64,000 nucleotides of DNA from positions 1-64,000 of the forward strand of contig CAJQIC010000026.1 of assembly GCA_905478335.1 (NCBI GenBank). The letters run 5' to 3'. The DNA comes from an uncultured Bacteroidia bacterium (lineage in GTDB: Bacteria; Bacteroidota; Bacteroidia; NS11-12g; UBA9320). Shown here in pieces: positions 38,227 to 47,257 of the stretch. Positions within the stretch are counted from its first letter, which is position 1, and each line of letters begins with the position of its first letter. A program made the position numbers and the translations under genes. The notes beneath the pieces were generated by a model. The model was not told the origin of the DNA. It saw only the letters and a list, made by a program, of their open reading frames with translations, and did no database searches.

Positions 38227-40056
38227 TTACTCTTGATTCACGACGTAAAAGTATTTGAACAAGGCTTGCTTCAGATTACTGTCGAGCACTTCCTCCATTT
38301 GAGGGAATTTTGACTCAAGGTTGGTAAGGCAATTTATATCTTGACTCTTGTTAAATAAAAAGGCGTCTTGTGTTAAGTGAATCCCGTAACTCCAATTGTT
38401 TTTGGTGATGTGATAGGTGTTGTTGTCAAAATGCGTTACGAATTCATTGTTGTTTTCTTCAAATATCGAATGGCCAAGTAAGGTAATGTCTTGAGGGTAG
38501 CCAACATAGTCCAACACAGTAGGGAGAATGTCAATTTGTTCTACAGTCTTACGAATAGCTTGAGGTTTGAGTAGTTTAGGGCTGTATAGGATTAATGGAA
38601 TTTCGAATTTTCCGGATGGTGTTCGATATGCATGCAACAAGTTTTCTGCACTGTGATCAGCCGTAATAATGAAAATAGTGTTGTCAAACCAAGCGGTTTT
38701 TTCACACGATTCCATAAACTTTTTTAATGCCATATCTGCATATTGAATACTCTTATGGATTGGAATATTGCCTTTTAGAAATGAGTCCTTGTACTCAGTC
38801 GGAATGGTATATGGGTGATGACTAGAAAGGGTGAAAATACCACTTACAAATGGTTGTTTTTGAGTTGATAGATTATCGGATACATACTGGAGGTAGGGTT
38901 CGTCCAAAACGCCCCAGTGGCCATCTAGGTCTTCCTGTTTAGGGTATTCGTCGAGCCCATAATAGTCATGTAAACCATTGGTCGTTAAGTAGGATTTGAA
39001 TCCCATGGTCTCATTATTTGCGCCATGAAAAAATGAAGAGGAGTACCCAAGACTTTGCAAACAGTTGAATAAAGAAGGAACTTGGTTTGATGACTTTGGC
39101 GAATGAATGATGGCAGTAGAAGACAATTTCGGTAGACCGGTGAAAATGGCTGGTACAGCATCTACAGACTTTAGTCCATTGGCATACGCATTGTGGCAAC
39201 AAATGGATTTTGGGAAAAGGCTGTTTAGGAATGGGGTGTAGGTGTGCGTCATGCCGCGATTAAGACCAGTGTACTCCTTACCAAAACTCTCCAAAACGAT
39301 AATTACTATGTTGGGGGCTACTATGCTGTCTTTAGCAAAATTTGAGGAAGAAATCGACGTCTCAAAGCCGTCTATAAAACCTGGAGTGGTTATGGGGTTT
39401 TGCCAACTTTCGAATATATAAAATGGAACATTGTATGACACGACATGGGTAGCGCTTGATAAATAACTTCCGCTGTCTGCAGTTCTGAGGGGTTTTAGCC
39501 TAAAACCACCACGCGCTATGACAAATGCAACAACAACGATTAAGCTTAAGGAAATCCAATTGGTTTTTTGCTTAACGCGAAGCGATTGTCGCAGCCAAAG
39601 TGTTATGGCAACTGTCAAAACAAGGCCTAAGAGTGCCATATACCAGTAGTTCGCAACGTACGTCCAAAGGCTAATGTTGTTATCTGGGTTTAGTTGGTGA
39701 AAGAAGCTGTATCCTATGTGTTCCTTTAGAAATTTAAAGTAGAGGGCATCGATTATGCCTACAAATGTGACTATGGCGACAAAAAGTGATAGTAAGACAG
39801 TCGTAAGCACTTTTGATTCGAAAGTCAGGTAAACCAGGTACAACGCGGTGATGATATAGAACGTTGGAATCAAGTCCAAACGAAAACCAAATAGGAATGC
39901 ATCAAAAAGCTGATTGAAGTCTATTTTTGTGAAAGTAGAACCATTGGTTAATACAAATAGTATTCTCAATGCAAAGAACAAAGAGAGCACCTTCGCGTAC
40001 AAGCCTAATAGTGGGAGGTGTAAGTGCGTTTTTATGTTGTTAAATGATTTAAGCAA
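38227..40056 (-). CDS. LTA synthase-like membrane sulfatase-fold phosphotransferase
   Basis: A 609-residue protein with about five N-terminal membrane helices (residues roughly 15-215) and a periplasmic alkaline phosphatase/sulfatase-fold domain. Family motifs are IVIIVLESFGKEYTG (metal-binding Glu), a Ser in GLKSVDAVPAIFTGLP where LtaS has its catalytic Thr, HGANNETMGF, and ITADHSAENL (Asp and His ligands). In Gram-positives such enzymes add glycerol phosphate to teichoic acids. A diderm of this kind has no LTA, so the probable role is phosphoglycerol or similar transfer to an envelope glycan or lipid. The start is TTG 40056, as there is no ATG before the first membrane helix. It ends 29 bp before hisS. 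Confidence 0.85.
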   Translation of the reverse strand: MLKSFNNIKTHLHLPLLGLYAKVLSLFFALRILFVLTNGSTFTKIDFNQLFDAFLFGFRLDLIPTFYIITALYLVYLTFESKVLTTVLLSLFVAIVTFVGIIDALYFKFLKEHIGYSFFHQLNPDNNISLWTYVANYWYMALLGLVLTVAITLWLRQSLRVKQKTNWISLSLIVVVAFVIARGGFRLKPLRTADSGSYLSSATHVVSYNVPFYIFESWQNPITTPGFIDGFETSISSSNFAKDSIVAPNIVIIVLESFGKEYTGLNRGMTHTYTPFLNSLFPKSICCHNAYANGLKSVDAVPAIFTGLPKLSSTAIIHSPKSSNQVPSLFNCLQSLGYSSSFFHGANNETMGFKSYLTTNGLHDYYGLDEYPKQEDLDGHWGVLDEPYLQYVSDNLSTQKQPFVSGIFTLSSHHPYTIPTEYKDSFLKGNIPIHKSIQYADMALKKFMESCEKTAWFDNTIFIITADHSAENLLHAYRTPSGKFEIPLILYSPKLLKPQAIRKTVEQIDILPTVLDYVGYPQDITLLGHSIFEENNNEFVTHFDNNTYHITKNNWSYGIHLTQDAFLFNKSQDINCLTNLESKFPQMEEVLDSNLKQALFKYFYVVNQE

Positions 40057-40095
40057 AATGGTGTAAAAAAGTGACGTATCTTTTAAAATATCTAT

Positions 40096-40103
40096 TACCT
40101 TTG
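40096..40103 (+). promoter_or_regulatory. Predicted rpmE promoter, -7 element
   Basis: TACCTTTG fits TAnnTTTG; a GTG lies 22 bases upstream in place of TTG. The leader to the ATG at 40129 would be about 21 nt. Confidence 0.6.
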
Positions 40104-40128
40104 CAGTCCTTCAAAAATAGTTAAAGAG

Positions 40129-40380
40129 ATGAAAGCGGGAATACATCCAGAAAATTATAGATTAGTCGTTTTTAAAGACATGTCAAATGAGCATACGTTT
40201 ATGACTAAATCTACCGTTGAAACAAAAGAAACAATCAAGTGGGAAGATGGAAACGAATATCCATTGTACAAGCTTGAAATTTCAAATACGTCACACCCAT
40301 TTTACACTGGTAAAATGAATTTCGTAGATTCAGCTGGACGAATTGATAAGTTCAACAAACGTTACGGAAAAAAGAAATAA
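40129..40380 (+). CDS. rpmE: 50S ribosomal protein L31, type B
   Basis: bL31 sits at the central protuberance of the large subunit and bridges to the small subunit. The 83-residue protein begins [11 protein letters not shown] and has the type B features. There is no zinc-binding Cys set, an insertion is present, and the conserved SHPFYTGK and [11 protein letters not shown] end block is seen. Type B paralogues are often produced under zinc limitation in other bacteria, but in this phylum the B type is commonly the only copy. It is monocistronic, with its own promoter and a terminator directly after it. Confidence 0.95.
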   Translation: MKAGIHPENYRLVVFKDMSNEHTFMTKSTVETKETIKWEDGNEYPLYKLEISNTSHPFYTGKMNFVDSAGRIDKFNKRYGKKK

Positions 40381-40398
40381 GATTGGAAATCAATCTAC

Positions 40399-40434
40399 AA
40401 CAAAGCTCTCAATTCGAGGGCTTTGTTTGTTTTC
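40399..40434 (+). terminator. Intrinsic terminator after rpmE
   Basis: ACAAAGC-CTC and GAG-GCTTTGT arms surround AATTC, followed by TTGTTTT. It closes the rpmE transcript. Its T-rich tail also holds the -33 TTG of the next gene. Confidence 0.7.
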
Positions 40435-40455
40435 AGCCACTTATAACTAATTTTG
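40427..40455 (+). promoter_or_regulatory. Predicted promoter of the glmU-like gene, leaderless type
   Basis: TTG (40427-40429), an 18-bp spacer and TAATTTTG (40448-40455) match the consensus. The -7 element ends exactly 4 bases before the ATG at 40460, predicting a leaderless mRNA. The -33 is inside the terminator of rpmE. Confidence 0.6.
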
Positions 40456-40459
40456 GTTT

Positions 40460-41626
40460 ATGAATTCAGTTTTATTCGATGATCATTCACGTGACAACCT
40501 TTTGCCATTGACCTTTACGCGTCCTGTGGCTCAAATTCGCATCGGCATCCTTACTATTGCCGAAAAATGGGATAAGCGGTTGGCATCTACATCAAGTCAT
40601 AAAACTGAAGAATACCTGCGCGATAAATATCCAGAACGTAACACAGCGGATAACATTTTTATCAATGGTGCGTGTTTACCAACCGAGTCGTTAGTCCAAT
40701 CAATAAAAAGCCTTGATTTTAATACTTCTTTAGTTTCAGAAGGTGGCCGTTTAATTGCCAAGCGTTCAGCCCAATTCGATGATGTTTCAGAAAATGAATC
40801 AAGTACGGAAGCAACTTTTATAAACTACCCAGAGGATATCTTTTCGTTAAACGGTCAAGAAATAGAAAGTGATTTTGACTTAGTTACAGTAAATCGACAG
40901 TCACAAGTGCTTTCTAGTACCAATACTTTATTGGGTAATGGCAGACTGTTTATCGATGAGGGAGCAAAAGTAGAAGGGGCTATTTTGAATACGTCAAATG
41001 GCAGCATCTATATTGGAGCAAATGCTGAGGTGATGGAAGGCGCCATTGTGCGGGGTGGATTAGCATTATGTGATTCAGCGTCATTAAAATTAGGTGCTAA
41101 AGTTTACGGGCCAACAACTATAGGTCCTCATTCTAAGGTTGGGGGAGAGGTTAACAATTGTGTTATTATCGGTTATTCAAATAAAGGGCATGACGGATTT
41201 TTAGGAAACAGTGTGATTGGCGAATGGTGTAATTTGGGCGCTGACACGAACAATTCCAATCTTAAAAATAACTATGCCGACGTTAAGATTTGGAGTTACC
41301 CGGATAAACGATTCCGCAATACAGCAAAGCAATTCTGTGGCCTCATTATGGGGGATCATAGCAAGTGCGGTATAAATACGATGTTTAATACAGGTACGGT
41401 AATTGGCGTGTCTGCAAATATTTTTGGGTCTGGATTTCCAAGAAACTATGTGCCTTCCTTTGCTTGGGGTGGTGCGTCGGGTTACAGTACATATCAATTA
41501 AAAAAAGCATCTGATACGGCTTCATTGGTTTTTGCAAGAAGAAGTAAATCCTTTGACGACGTCGAGACAAAAATTTTAGAGCACGTTTTTGAAGAGACAC
41601 AAACCAATCGATTTTGGGAGAAATAA
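40460..41626 (+). CDS. GlmU-family sugar nucleotidyl/acetyl transferase, Bacteroidota type
   Basis: This family replaces the classical GlmU in many Bacteroidota. It is thought to make UDP-GlcNAc from glucosamine-1-phosphate for peptidoglycan and LPS. The 388-residue protein starts with the family's characteristic FDDHSRDNLLPLTFTRPVAQIR. It also has a nucleotide-sugar-like N-terminal half and a left-handed beta-helix C-terminal half with hexapeptide rungs (for example IYIGANAEVMEGAIVRGG, SLKLGAKVYGPTTIGPHSKV). The classical LxxGxGTRM pyrophosphorylase motif is not present at the N-terminus. It is followed 19 bp later by tpiA on the same strand, and has its own promoter. Confidence 0.85.
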   Translation: MNSVLFDDHSRDNLLPLTFTRPVAQIRIGILTIAEKWDKRLASTSSHKTEEYLRDKYPERNTADNIFINGACLPTESLVQSIKSLDFNTSLVSEGGRLIAKRSAQFDDVSENESSTEATFINYPEDIFSLNGQEIESDFDLVTVNRQSQVLSSTNTLLGNGRLFIDEGAKVEGAILNTSNGSIYIGANAEVMEGAIVRGGLALCDSASLKLGAKVYGPTTIGPHSKVGGEVNNCVIIGYSNKGHDGFLGNSVIGEWCNLGADTNNSNLKNNYADVKIWSYPDKRFRNTAKQFCGLIMGDHSKCGINTMFNTGTVIGVSANIFGSGFPRNYVPSFAWGGASGYSTYQLKKASDTASLVFARRSKSFDDVETKILEHVFEETQTNRFWEK

Positions 41627-41645
41627 AACTATAGAACATAATACA

Positions 41646-42401
41646 ATGAGAAAAAGATTAGTTGCAGGAAACTGGAAGATGAACACAGATTTAAACGACG
41701 GGTTTAAGTTATTAAAGGAAATCTTACATGAGGTTAGGGAGCCAGAACTAAAAGATTGCGACGTCCATATTTATGCACCATTTACACATTTGAAAATTTT
41801 TCATAATTCTTTGAATGGCAGTGGGATTACATTGGGTGCACAAAACTGTCATCACAAAGATGGCGGTGCTTATACCGGTGAAGTCTCAGCACAGATGCTG
41901 ACATCTGTACCAGTCGATTCTGTATTGGTAGGTCATTCTGAACGCAGAGCATATTGTGGTGAGACAAATGAAATATTGGCTGAAAAAGTAACTACTGCTT
42001 TGGCAAACGGATTGAACGTTATATACTGTTACGGTGAAACATTAGAAGAACGTGAGAATGAACGCCATTTTGATGTGGTTAAAAACCAAATTGAAGCTGG
42101 TACTGGTCACCTGACTGAGGAGCAATGGGCGCAAGTTACTTTAGCCTATGAACCTGTTTGGGCAATTGGTACAGGTAAAACCGCAACAGCTGAACAAGCA
42201 CAAGAGATTCATGCATATTCACGTAAAGTATTGGAAGGCATTTGCACAGCCTCAGTGGCTCAAAACACACGCATTTTGTATGGGGGGAGTGTTAAGCCGA
42301 ACAATGCTGGTGAACTTTTTTCAATGGACGATATAGACGGTGGTTTAATTGGTGGTGCAGCCCTGAATGCTGAAAGTTTTGCCGGTATCGTAACCGCTTA
42401 A
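41646..42401 (+). CDS. tpiA: Triosephosphate isomerase
   Basis: TIM interconverts dihydroxyacetone phosphate and glyceraldehyde-3-phosphate in glycolysis. The 251-residue protein is of normal length with all catalytic residues: Lys in AGNWKMN, His in LVGHSERR, Glu in AYEPVWAIGTGK, and the phosphate-binding GGSVKPNNA and GGALN loops. ATG 41646 was chosen because the family starts at MRKRLVAGNWKMN; the longer frame overlaps the upstream gene. It probably shares the transcript of the glmU-like gene, 19 bp upstream. Confidence 0.97.
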   Translation: MRKRLVAGNWKMNTDLNDGFKLLKEILHEVREPELKDCDVHIYAPFTHLKIFHNSLNGSGITLGAQNCHHKDGGAYTGEVSAQMLTSVPVDSVLVGHSERRAYCGETNEILAEKVTTALANGLNVIYCYGETLEERENERHFDVVKNQIEAGTGHLTEEQWAQVTLAYEPVWAIGTGKTATAEQAQEIHAYSRKVLEGICTASVAQNTRILYGGSVKPNNAGELFSMDDIDGGLIGGAALNAESFAGIVTA

Positions 42402-42544
42402 TTCCAATTTACTGTACAGTGCTTGCCGAGTTGCTAGTTTGGTACATCCCTTACTACGTATGATATTCGCACTACCTTCTTGACTTGTTTTATGAAATGG
42501 GCTGGTTTTTGCCATTGGTATCATAGGACATTTAAATATAAGTT

Positions 42545-43702
42545 ATGAGAACAAAAATTTACCCTCTATTTAACCTTGGCTTTCTTTTTATCATAGTCCT
42601 GTCGATTTCTTCGGGTTGTGTTACAGGTAAAAAGCGATTTGAACAAGGAGATTACGATGCTGCCACGATGCAGGCCATCAAAAGATTAAGAAACAACCCA
42701 GACAGCAAAAAGGCACGACAGTATTTGCCTTTGGCTTACGAGCATGCGCTTGAGTATCATTTAAATGCAATTGAAGTAGCAAAAGCGAGTAGTGATCAGT
42801 TTAAATGGGATGCTGTTGTAACGCATTATACACAACTCAATGGGCTGTACAATGAAATAGTGAAATGCCCATCTTGTTTGAATATTTTTACAAATCCTAG
42901 ATTGTTTCAAACAGAATTCGACGATGCTAGGTTATTGGCGTCAAAGGCACATTTCGATGCAGGATTGTTGGAGTTTCGGAAGTATACAAAACCAAGTGCT
43001 CGAGCAGCTTATCGCTCGTTCATGACCGCAAAAGACTATACGCCTAAATACGCGGGGATTGATCTTTATTTAGATTCTGCACTTACGCTTGGCACCGTGC
43101 ACGTATTAATTGAAGAAATTCCAGTTCATTCTAGACGACTGAGTCTGACGAATGAGTTTTTTCAAAATTCTATACTTGAACATGTCAATGCCTTGAACTA
43201 TACCTTCGTTCGGTTTTACCGTGAGGCAGACTTAGGTGATGTAGCACTTATTCCGGACGATGTCATCGTCATGCAGTTCGATGACTTTGTTGTTGGGCAA
43301 ACGTTTGTTAGAGAGCGTGTAGAAACCATTGAGAAGGATAGTGTCGAAATTGGTGTCGAAAAAACTAGCGATGGGGAACAAGCTGTTTATGGGACCGTAA
43401 AAGCTGAGCTAACGACCTATACGAAAACACTTACGTCTAGTGGACTGCTTGATTTTCAGATTGTGGATGCGCAGAGTGGGTCGACTATCCGACAACGAAA
43501 ACTCCCAGGCACTTTTGTTTGGAGCACGGAGTGGGCAACATATAACGGTCAAGAAGAAGCCTTGAGCAATGAACAACTCGGGATAACAAAGTTGAGAGAA
43601 CGCTTCCCACCTTCACCACAAGATATGTTTATTGAGTTTACACAACCTATTTACAATCAAGTTATCCGATCTATTGATCAATATTATAGGGCATACAATT
43701 AG
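42545..43702 (+). CDS. Predicted lipoprotein of unknown function
   Basis: A 385-residue protein with a lipoprotein signal peptide (lipobox around ISSGC at residues 21-25). The mature part starts with a TPR-like helical region (FEQGDYDAATMQAIKRLRNNPDSKK). It then has a mixed alpha/beta region (TLGTVHVLIEEIP, VIVMQFDDFVVG) without recognisable catalytic motifs. The protein probably sits in the periplasm at the inner or outer membrane. No family is recognised. It stands alone, 143 bp after tpiA, and has its own terminator. Confidence 0.8.
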   Translation: MRTKIYPLFNLGFLFIIVLSISSGCVTGKKRFEQGDYDAATMQAIKRLRNNPDSKKARQYLPLAYEHALEYHLNAIEVAKASSDQFKWDAVVTHYTQLNGLYNEIVKCPSCLNIFTNPRLFQTEFDDARLLASKAHFDAGLLEFRKYTKPSARAAYRSFMTAKDYTPKYAGIDLYLDSALTLGTVHVLIEEIPVHSRRLSLTNEFFQNSILEHVNALNYTFVRFYREADLGDVALIPDDVIVMQFDDFVVGQTFVRERVETIEKDSVEIGVEKTSDGEQAVYGTVKAELTTYTKTLTSSGLLDFQIVDAQSGSTIRQRKLPGTFVWSTEWATYNGQEEALSNEQLGITKLRERFPPSPQDMFIEFTQPIYNQVIRSIDQYYRAYN

Positions 43703-43720
43703 AGAAATTTACTAGTTGAT

Positions 43721-43755
43721 GATGGTCCGCAATGAATTGTGGACCATTTTTTTGT
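43721..43755 (+). terminator. Intrinsic terminator after the lipoprotein gene
   Basis: ATGGTCC-GCAAT and ATTGT-GGACCAT form a stem of about 11 pairs with a GA-containing loop, followed by seven T. It lies about 20 bp after the stop codon. Confidence 0.85.
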
Positions 43756-43963
43756 GCTCCTTTTTTGATATGGACTAAGGGATGGTTTATTCGCGTGCGG
43801 TTAACGTTATAGTAATGGCTTCAGAGTTTATTGGTGTCAATCGAATCGACTAGTCGTTTATTTGGGCTTTAACTTCGGCTATACGGGATGTAGTTTTTAC
43901 CGGTCAACGGTTAGTTAATTTGGCACGCTGCTTACACACAGAAGTTCAATACCATCTAAACAA
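43756..43963. other. Intergenic stretch with nothing recognised
   Basis: Between the two terminators lie about 208 bases. I see no frame longer than 12 codons with a plausible start, no tRNA-like fold and no repeat. It is flanked by the ends of two convergent genes. Confidence 0.6.
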
Positions 43964-43996
43964 AAAAAAGGCTCCAATTTAATTGGAGCCTTTTTA
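43964..43996 (-). terminator. Intrinsic terminator of the OmpA-family gene
   Basis: GGCTCCAAT-TTA-ATTGGAGCC flanked by A and T runs makes a strong near-symmetric hairpin. On the minus strand it is followed by eight T and lies about 20 bp after the stop of the gene at 44016. It could work in both directions. Confidence 0.85.
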
Positions 43997-44015
43997 TAAT
44001 TGAAATATTTTTAGT

Positions 44016-45557
44016 CTATCTGACTTTTAGTAAATCGATTCTTCTTGAACCATAGTCCACTCCATCAGGGGCTGCACCTTCAGTGTCCATACTGAAACGG
44101 TCACGAGGAATGTTATAGTTTGCATTTAAGTAATCAATGATTGCCGTAGCACGTTTGAATGCTAACTGAGAACCTGATTTACTTCTAACGGCATAACCAG
44201 AAGCCAATACCTTTAAATCTGGACAAGCTTTCATTTTCTCAGCAACACTATACAGTGATCCGTAAAACTCTGGCTTTATTCTAGAACTACCGTTGTCAAA
44301 CACGACAGATGGTAAAAGTACATCTTCGCAATCGCAACAAGCGCCACCACCTACTTTAACTGCAGTTCCTGTACGTGGGTTAACCAGAGTGCCCGATTGT
44401 GTTTTGGTGTCTTCGTCTCTGTAATCAGGTACACCATCCTTATCAACGTCAATCATGATACCATCACCATCAACAATAGCACCTTTTTCAGAATAAGGTT
44501 CTGCGTCTTTATAGTCAGGTACACCATCTGTATCGATATCAGCAGCTTCTCCACTTCCCCAAACCCAGGCATTCTTGTCTGTGTCTGGCTCCTTGTCCCA
44601 ATAATCAGCGACACCATCATCATCCGTATCTAACAACATCAAGTCTACTTTCTCTTCTAATATCTGCAAGGAATCCAGTGTAGTGTATATCGACTCTACA
44701 GGGTTTAACCAATCATAGTGATCGTCAATACCATCCTTACCACCTAATTTAATACTTGCTTGAACGCTTAACAGTCCGTAAAAGTCAAAAACACGGTTTC
44801 TCCAAACTGGAAATGAGTAGGCATCAATATTATCACTACGTGTATAGTGGTTTTTGTATTCAATACCAATGTCCAACATCTTACCCATGTTTCTCTTGAA
44901 TCCAAAACCAAAAGGTACCGTAAAGTTGTTTCCTTTATAGTTACTTATGGCATTAACCAAGTTGTTGTTATTGTCGTATTCCGGCGTAAAGAATTCATCT
45001 CCATAAGCATTATAAAATTCTACCGCATCAGCCTCTATTTCATACTGGCCCTTTACATCACTCCATAGTATACCAAATCCAGTAAACAAATACAGTTGTA
45101 CTTTTCTCAATGGACGTAAAAATGAAATATTACCTAAAGTCAGTTGCGCAGTTACGTTCAAATCTTTGAAGTTGTTTTTGAAGAAGTAACTGTCTTCAGT
45201 TGGTGCCGAGTTACCCGCATTAAATGTATTTACATTATCAGCACCTGATTTTACATTTCGGCCATCACTTCCATTTCCACTAATATCCTGCTCTGCTCTA
45301 GAACCATTTAGCGTACCAATGTTTCCATTAAGTTTTAAACCAAATGTTTGTGATACAGAATACTTGACGTGTGCGCCAAAGGCCATACCTACACGAAAAT
45401 CATCCGCATCACTCATGGTATGCGTTGGACTTAGTTGTAGACCAACAGACCATCTTTTAGCTGGTCTAAATTTTTCGAAATAGTTTGTGATTTGTGCCGA
45501 TACGAGTTGACTACAGAATACGGCTGCGATAAGTAAGGTAATTTTTAAGCTCTTCAT
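44016..45557 (-). CDS. OmpA-family outer membrane protein with thrombospondin type 3 repeats
   Basis: A 513-residue outer-membrane protein: a signal peptide (ending QLVSAQ), then an N-terminal beta-barrel of about 250 residues. Calcium-type TSP3 repeats follow (DTDDDGVADYWD, DIDTDGVPDYKD, DVDKDGVPDYRD). Next is a short Cys cluster (CCDCEDV), then a C-terminal OmpA peptidoglycan-binding domain starting VVFDNGSSRIKPEF. In that domain the usual GHTD motif reads GYAV, so the Asp that binds diaminopimelate in known OmpA domains is missing, while the Arg (FKRATAI) is kept. ATG 45557 was preferred over a TTG two codons upstream. It has its own promoter and terminator. Confidence 0.9.
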   Translation of the reverse strand: MKSLKITLLIAAVFCSQLVSAQITNYFEKFRPAKRWSVGLQLSPTHTMSDADDFRVGMAFGAHVKYSVSQTFGLKLNGNIGTLNGSRAEQDISGNGSDGRNVKSGADNVNTFNAGNSAPTEDSYFFKNNFKDLNVTAQLTLGNISFLRPLRKVQLYLFTGFGILWSDVKGQYEIEADAVEFYNAYGDEFFTPEYDNNNNLVNAISNYKGNNFTVPFGFGFKRNMGKMLDIGIEYKNHYTRSDNIDAYSFPVWRNRVFDFYGLLSVQASIKLGGKDGIDDHYDWLNPVESIYTTLDSLQILEEKVDLMLLDTDDDGVADYWDKEPDTDKNAWVWGSGEAADIDTDGVPDYKDAEPYSEKGAIVDGDGIMIDVDKDGVPDYRDEDTKTQSGTLVNPRTGTAVKVGGGACCDCEDVLLPSVVFDNGSSRIKPEFYGSLYSVAEKMKACPDLKVLASGYAVRSKSGSQLAFKRATAIIDYLNANYNIPRDRFSMDTEGAAPDGVDYGSRRIDLLKVR

Positions 45558-45597
45558 TTTCAATTTAAATCTATAACTGATTCGCGTAGTTGTGTTG

Positions 45598-45628
45598 CAA
45601 ACCTAGCTAAGAATGTGACAATTAGCAA
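45598..45628 (-). promoter_or_regulatory. Predicted promoter of the OmpA-family gene
   Basis: TTG (45628-45626), a 20-bp spacer and TAGGTTTG (45605-45598) on the minus strand match the consensus. The leader would be about 36 nt, longer than at most promoters in this window. Confidence 0.65.
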
Positions 45629-45634
45629 ATGTTT

Positions 45635-47257
45635 TTAGTGAGATACCGCAGTGATTATTCGATGGTTTACGAAAATGTTGGTGTTCGAATTGAATATTGA
45701 TTGCGCCATCTTCATTTGTGGTATCATTCCAAGAATAAATTTACTACGTTCTTGGTTGTATGATTCGTCGTATACATTTGATTTGATCTTTGATACCAAA
45801 TGCAATACTGGATTTTCTTTAGACGCGTGATCGACAACTTTAGCGTGCTGCTGTTTTAACTCATTAATTGCCTGATTGTTAATCTTTTCTGACTTTTTGG
45901 ACTGAATGAAATCAAAGCGTTTGAACGTGTTGTTGATCTGGTTTAGCTGAAATGCAACACTTGCAATTCCTGATTCCAAGTCAGCAAGTACGTCACTATC
46001 TTTTGAAACGATAATTTCGGTAACATTCGCTTCGCTGAGGAAGAGGTATGCTAATGGAATTTGGTTTTTGTCAAGTTTCTGTACGTTTTTTTCAGATACA
46101 AAAAACATGGACTTGCGAATGGACAAAATAGGGTAGACCAATTCCGAGCCTTCCATGGCATTTTTAAGCTCCAACCAATATATAATTTCACTTGCACCAC
46201 ACACGTACTGAATATTTGGCAATATCGTTTGTTGATACAAAGGTCGTAATAAGGCATTTGGGCTAAAACACTCCGGGTTATCCTTAATTTTTTGACGCAG
46301 TTGGTCGGCTGAAAAGGTTGTTTCTGTGCCGACCAAACTAAACAACGATTCGTTTTTCTTTTCTATTCTATTTCTTTGGTTATCAGTTATATAGAATGTG
46401 TTTATTGGCCGCGTATTGATTGGTGCTTTGATGCCAAAGCGTTTCATTGTCTCTATACCTTTGTCTATGGCTGCTGAAGGCTTATGGTCAAAAATATCGG
46501 ATTGGAATAAGTCTATACTTTTTGATTTTAGAAACGGATCATCGGGGTCGATAACCACAATCCCAGTATCTTCAAAGTGCTTGTGAACGATGTAGCGAGT
46601 GGCATCCGCAAAAGTGTTACAGTTGGCATAAGCATATTTGCAGTCATCTAAAAACTGCAGATTGTCTTCTGTTTGATCAATTCTCTGTTGGGCCTTCTCT
46701 ACAAGAGCAACTAATGACTTTGGGTTTAACCGGCCCACAGGGCCTTGCGAATCCATTTCCCAGTCGTAGGTTTCATTATACAGTCGAGTCGACTTTATTT
46801 CATCAAAATCATGGTCTTCACTTGCCATCCAGAAGACTGGAACTACATCATTGTCAGGCAGTTCCTCGGCTATTTTGTTGGCTTCGGCGCAGCATGATAG
46901 GATTTTGTTAACGACAAAGAATGGACCTAAAAAAATATGAATTTGTTGTCCTGTTGTGACGCTTAAAGTATTGGTATCTCGTAGTTTTTCAATGTTTTTG
47001 AATACCTCAGAGTCACTTGTTAAATCAATCAGACTTTTCTGGTATTGCAGCTTCAATACCTCAACTAAGCGGGAACGGTATTCGGCATCAAACCGACTTT
47101 GTTGCGTAATGGTTTTTCCTAACGCAGAAACACCTTCTGTGTTTAATAAGTCTTTAGCAAATTCGGGATTAGTTAAATTAGAAAGAACTGGTTTATAAAA
47201 GTCTGTGTCTTTTGCGTCAATGTGATGTATGTGAAAATTATTTAACGACGCTTCCAT
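45635..47257 (-). CDS. bshC: Bacillithiol biosynthesis cysteine-adding enzyme BshC
   Basis: BshC adds cysteine to glucosaminyl-malate in the last step of bacillithiol synthesis, the low-molecular-weight thiol used by many Firmicutes and Bacteroidota. The 540-residue protein has the family's features: VTTGQQIHIFLGPFFVVNKIL near residue 100, VPVFWMASEDHDFDEI, and IQYVCGASEIIYWLELK. The C-terminal region is rich in coiled coil. ATG 47257 was chosen over an upstream TTG. It lies inside the last 20 bp of rimO, so the two are translationally coupled. It is the last gene of the ftsY-rimO-bshC group. bshA and bshB are not in the window. Confidence 0.93.
   Translation of the reverse strand: MEASLNNFHIHHIDAKDTDFYKPVLSNLTNPEFAKDLLNTEGVSALGKTITQQSRFDAEYRSRLVEVLKLQYQKSLIDLTSDSEVFKNIEKLRDTNTLSVTTGQQIHIFLGPFFVVNKILSCCAEANKIAEELPDNDVVPVFWMASEDHDFDEIKSTRLYNETYDWEMDSQGPVGRLNPKSLVALVEKAQQRIDQTEDNLQFLDDCKYAYANCNTFADATRYIVHKHFEDTGIVVIDPDDPFLKSKSIDLFQSDIFDHKPSAAIDKGIETMKRFGIKAPINTRPINTFYITDNQRNRIEKKNESLFSLVGTETTFSADQLRQKIKDNPECFSPNALLRPLYQQTILPNIQYVCGASEIIYWLELKNAMEGSELVYPILSIRKSMFFVSEKNVQKLDKNQIPLAYLFLSEANVTEIIVSKDSDVLADLESGIASVAFQLNQINNTFKRFDFIQSKKSEKINNQAINELKQQHAKVVDHASKENPVLHLVSKIKSNVYDESYNQERSKFILGMIPQMKMAQSIFNSNTNIFVNHRIITAVSH

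Noticed and set aside
44380-44640. Repeats in the OmpA-family gene as a DNA-level amplification
   Set aside because: The repeats are the protein-level TSP3 calcium motifs (D-x-D-x-D-G-V-x-D); the DNA copies differ considerably.
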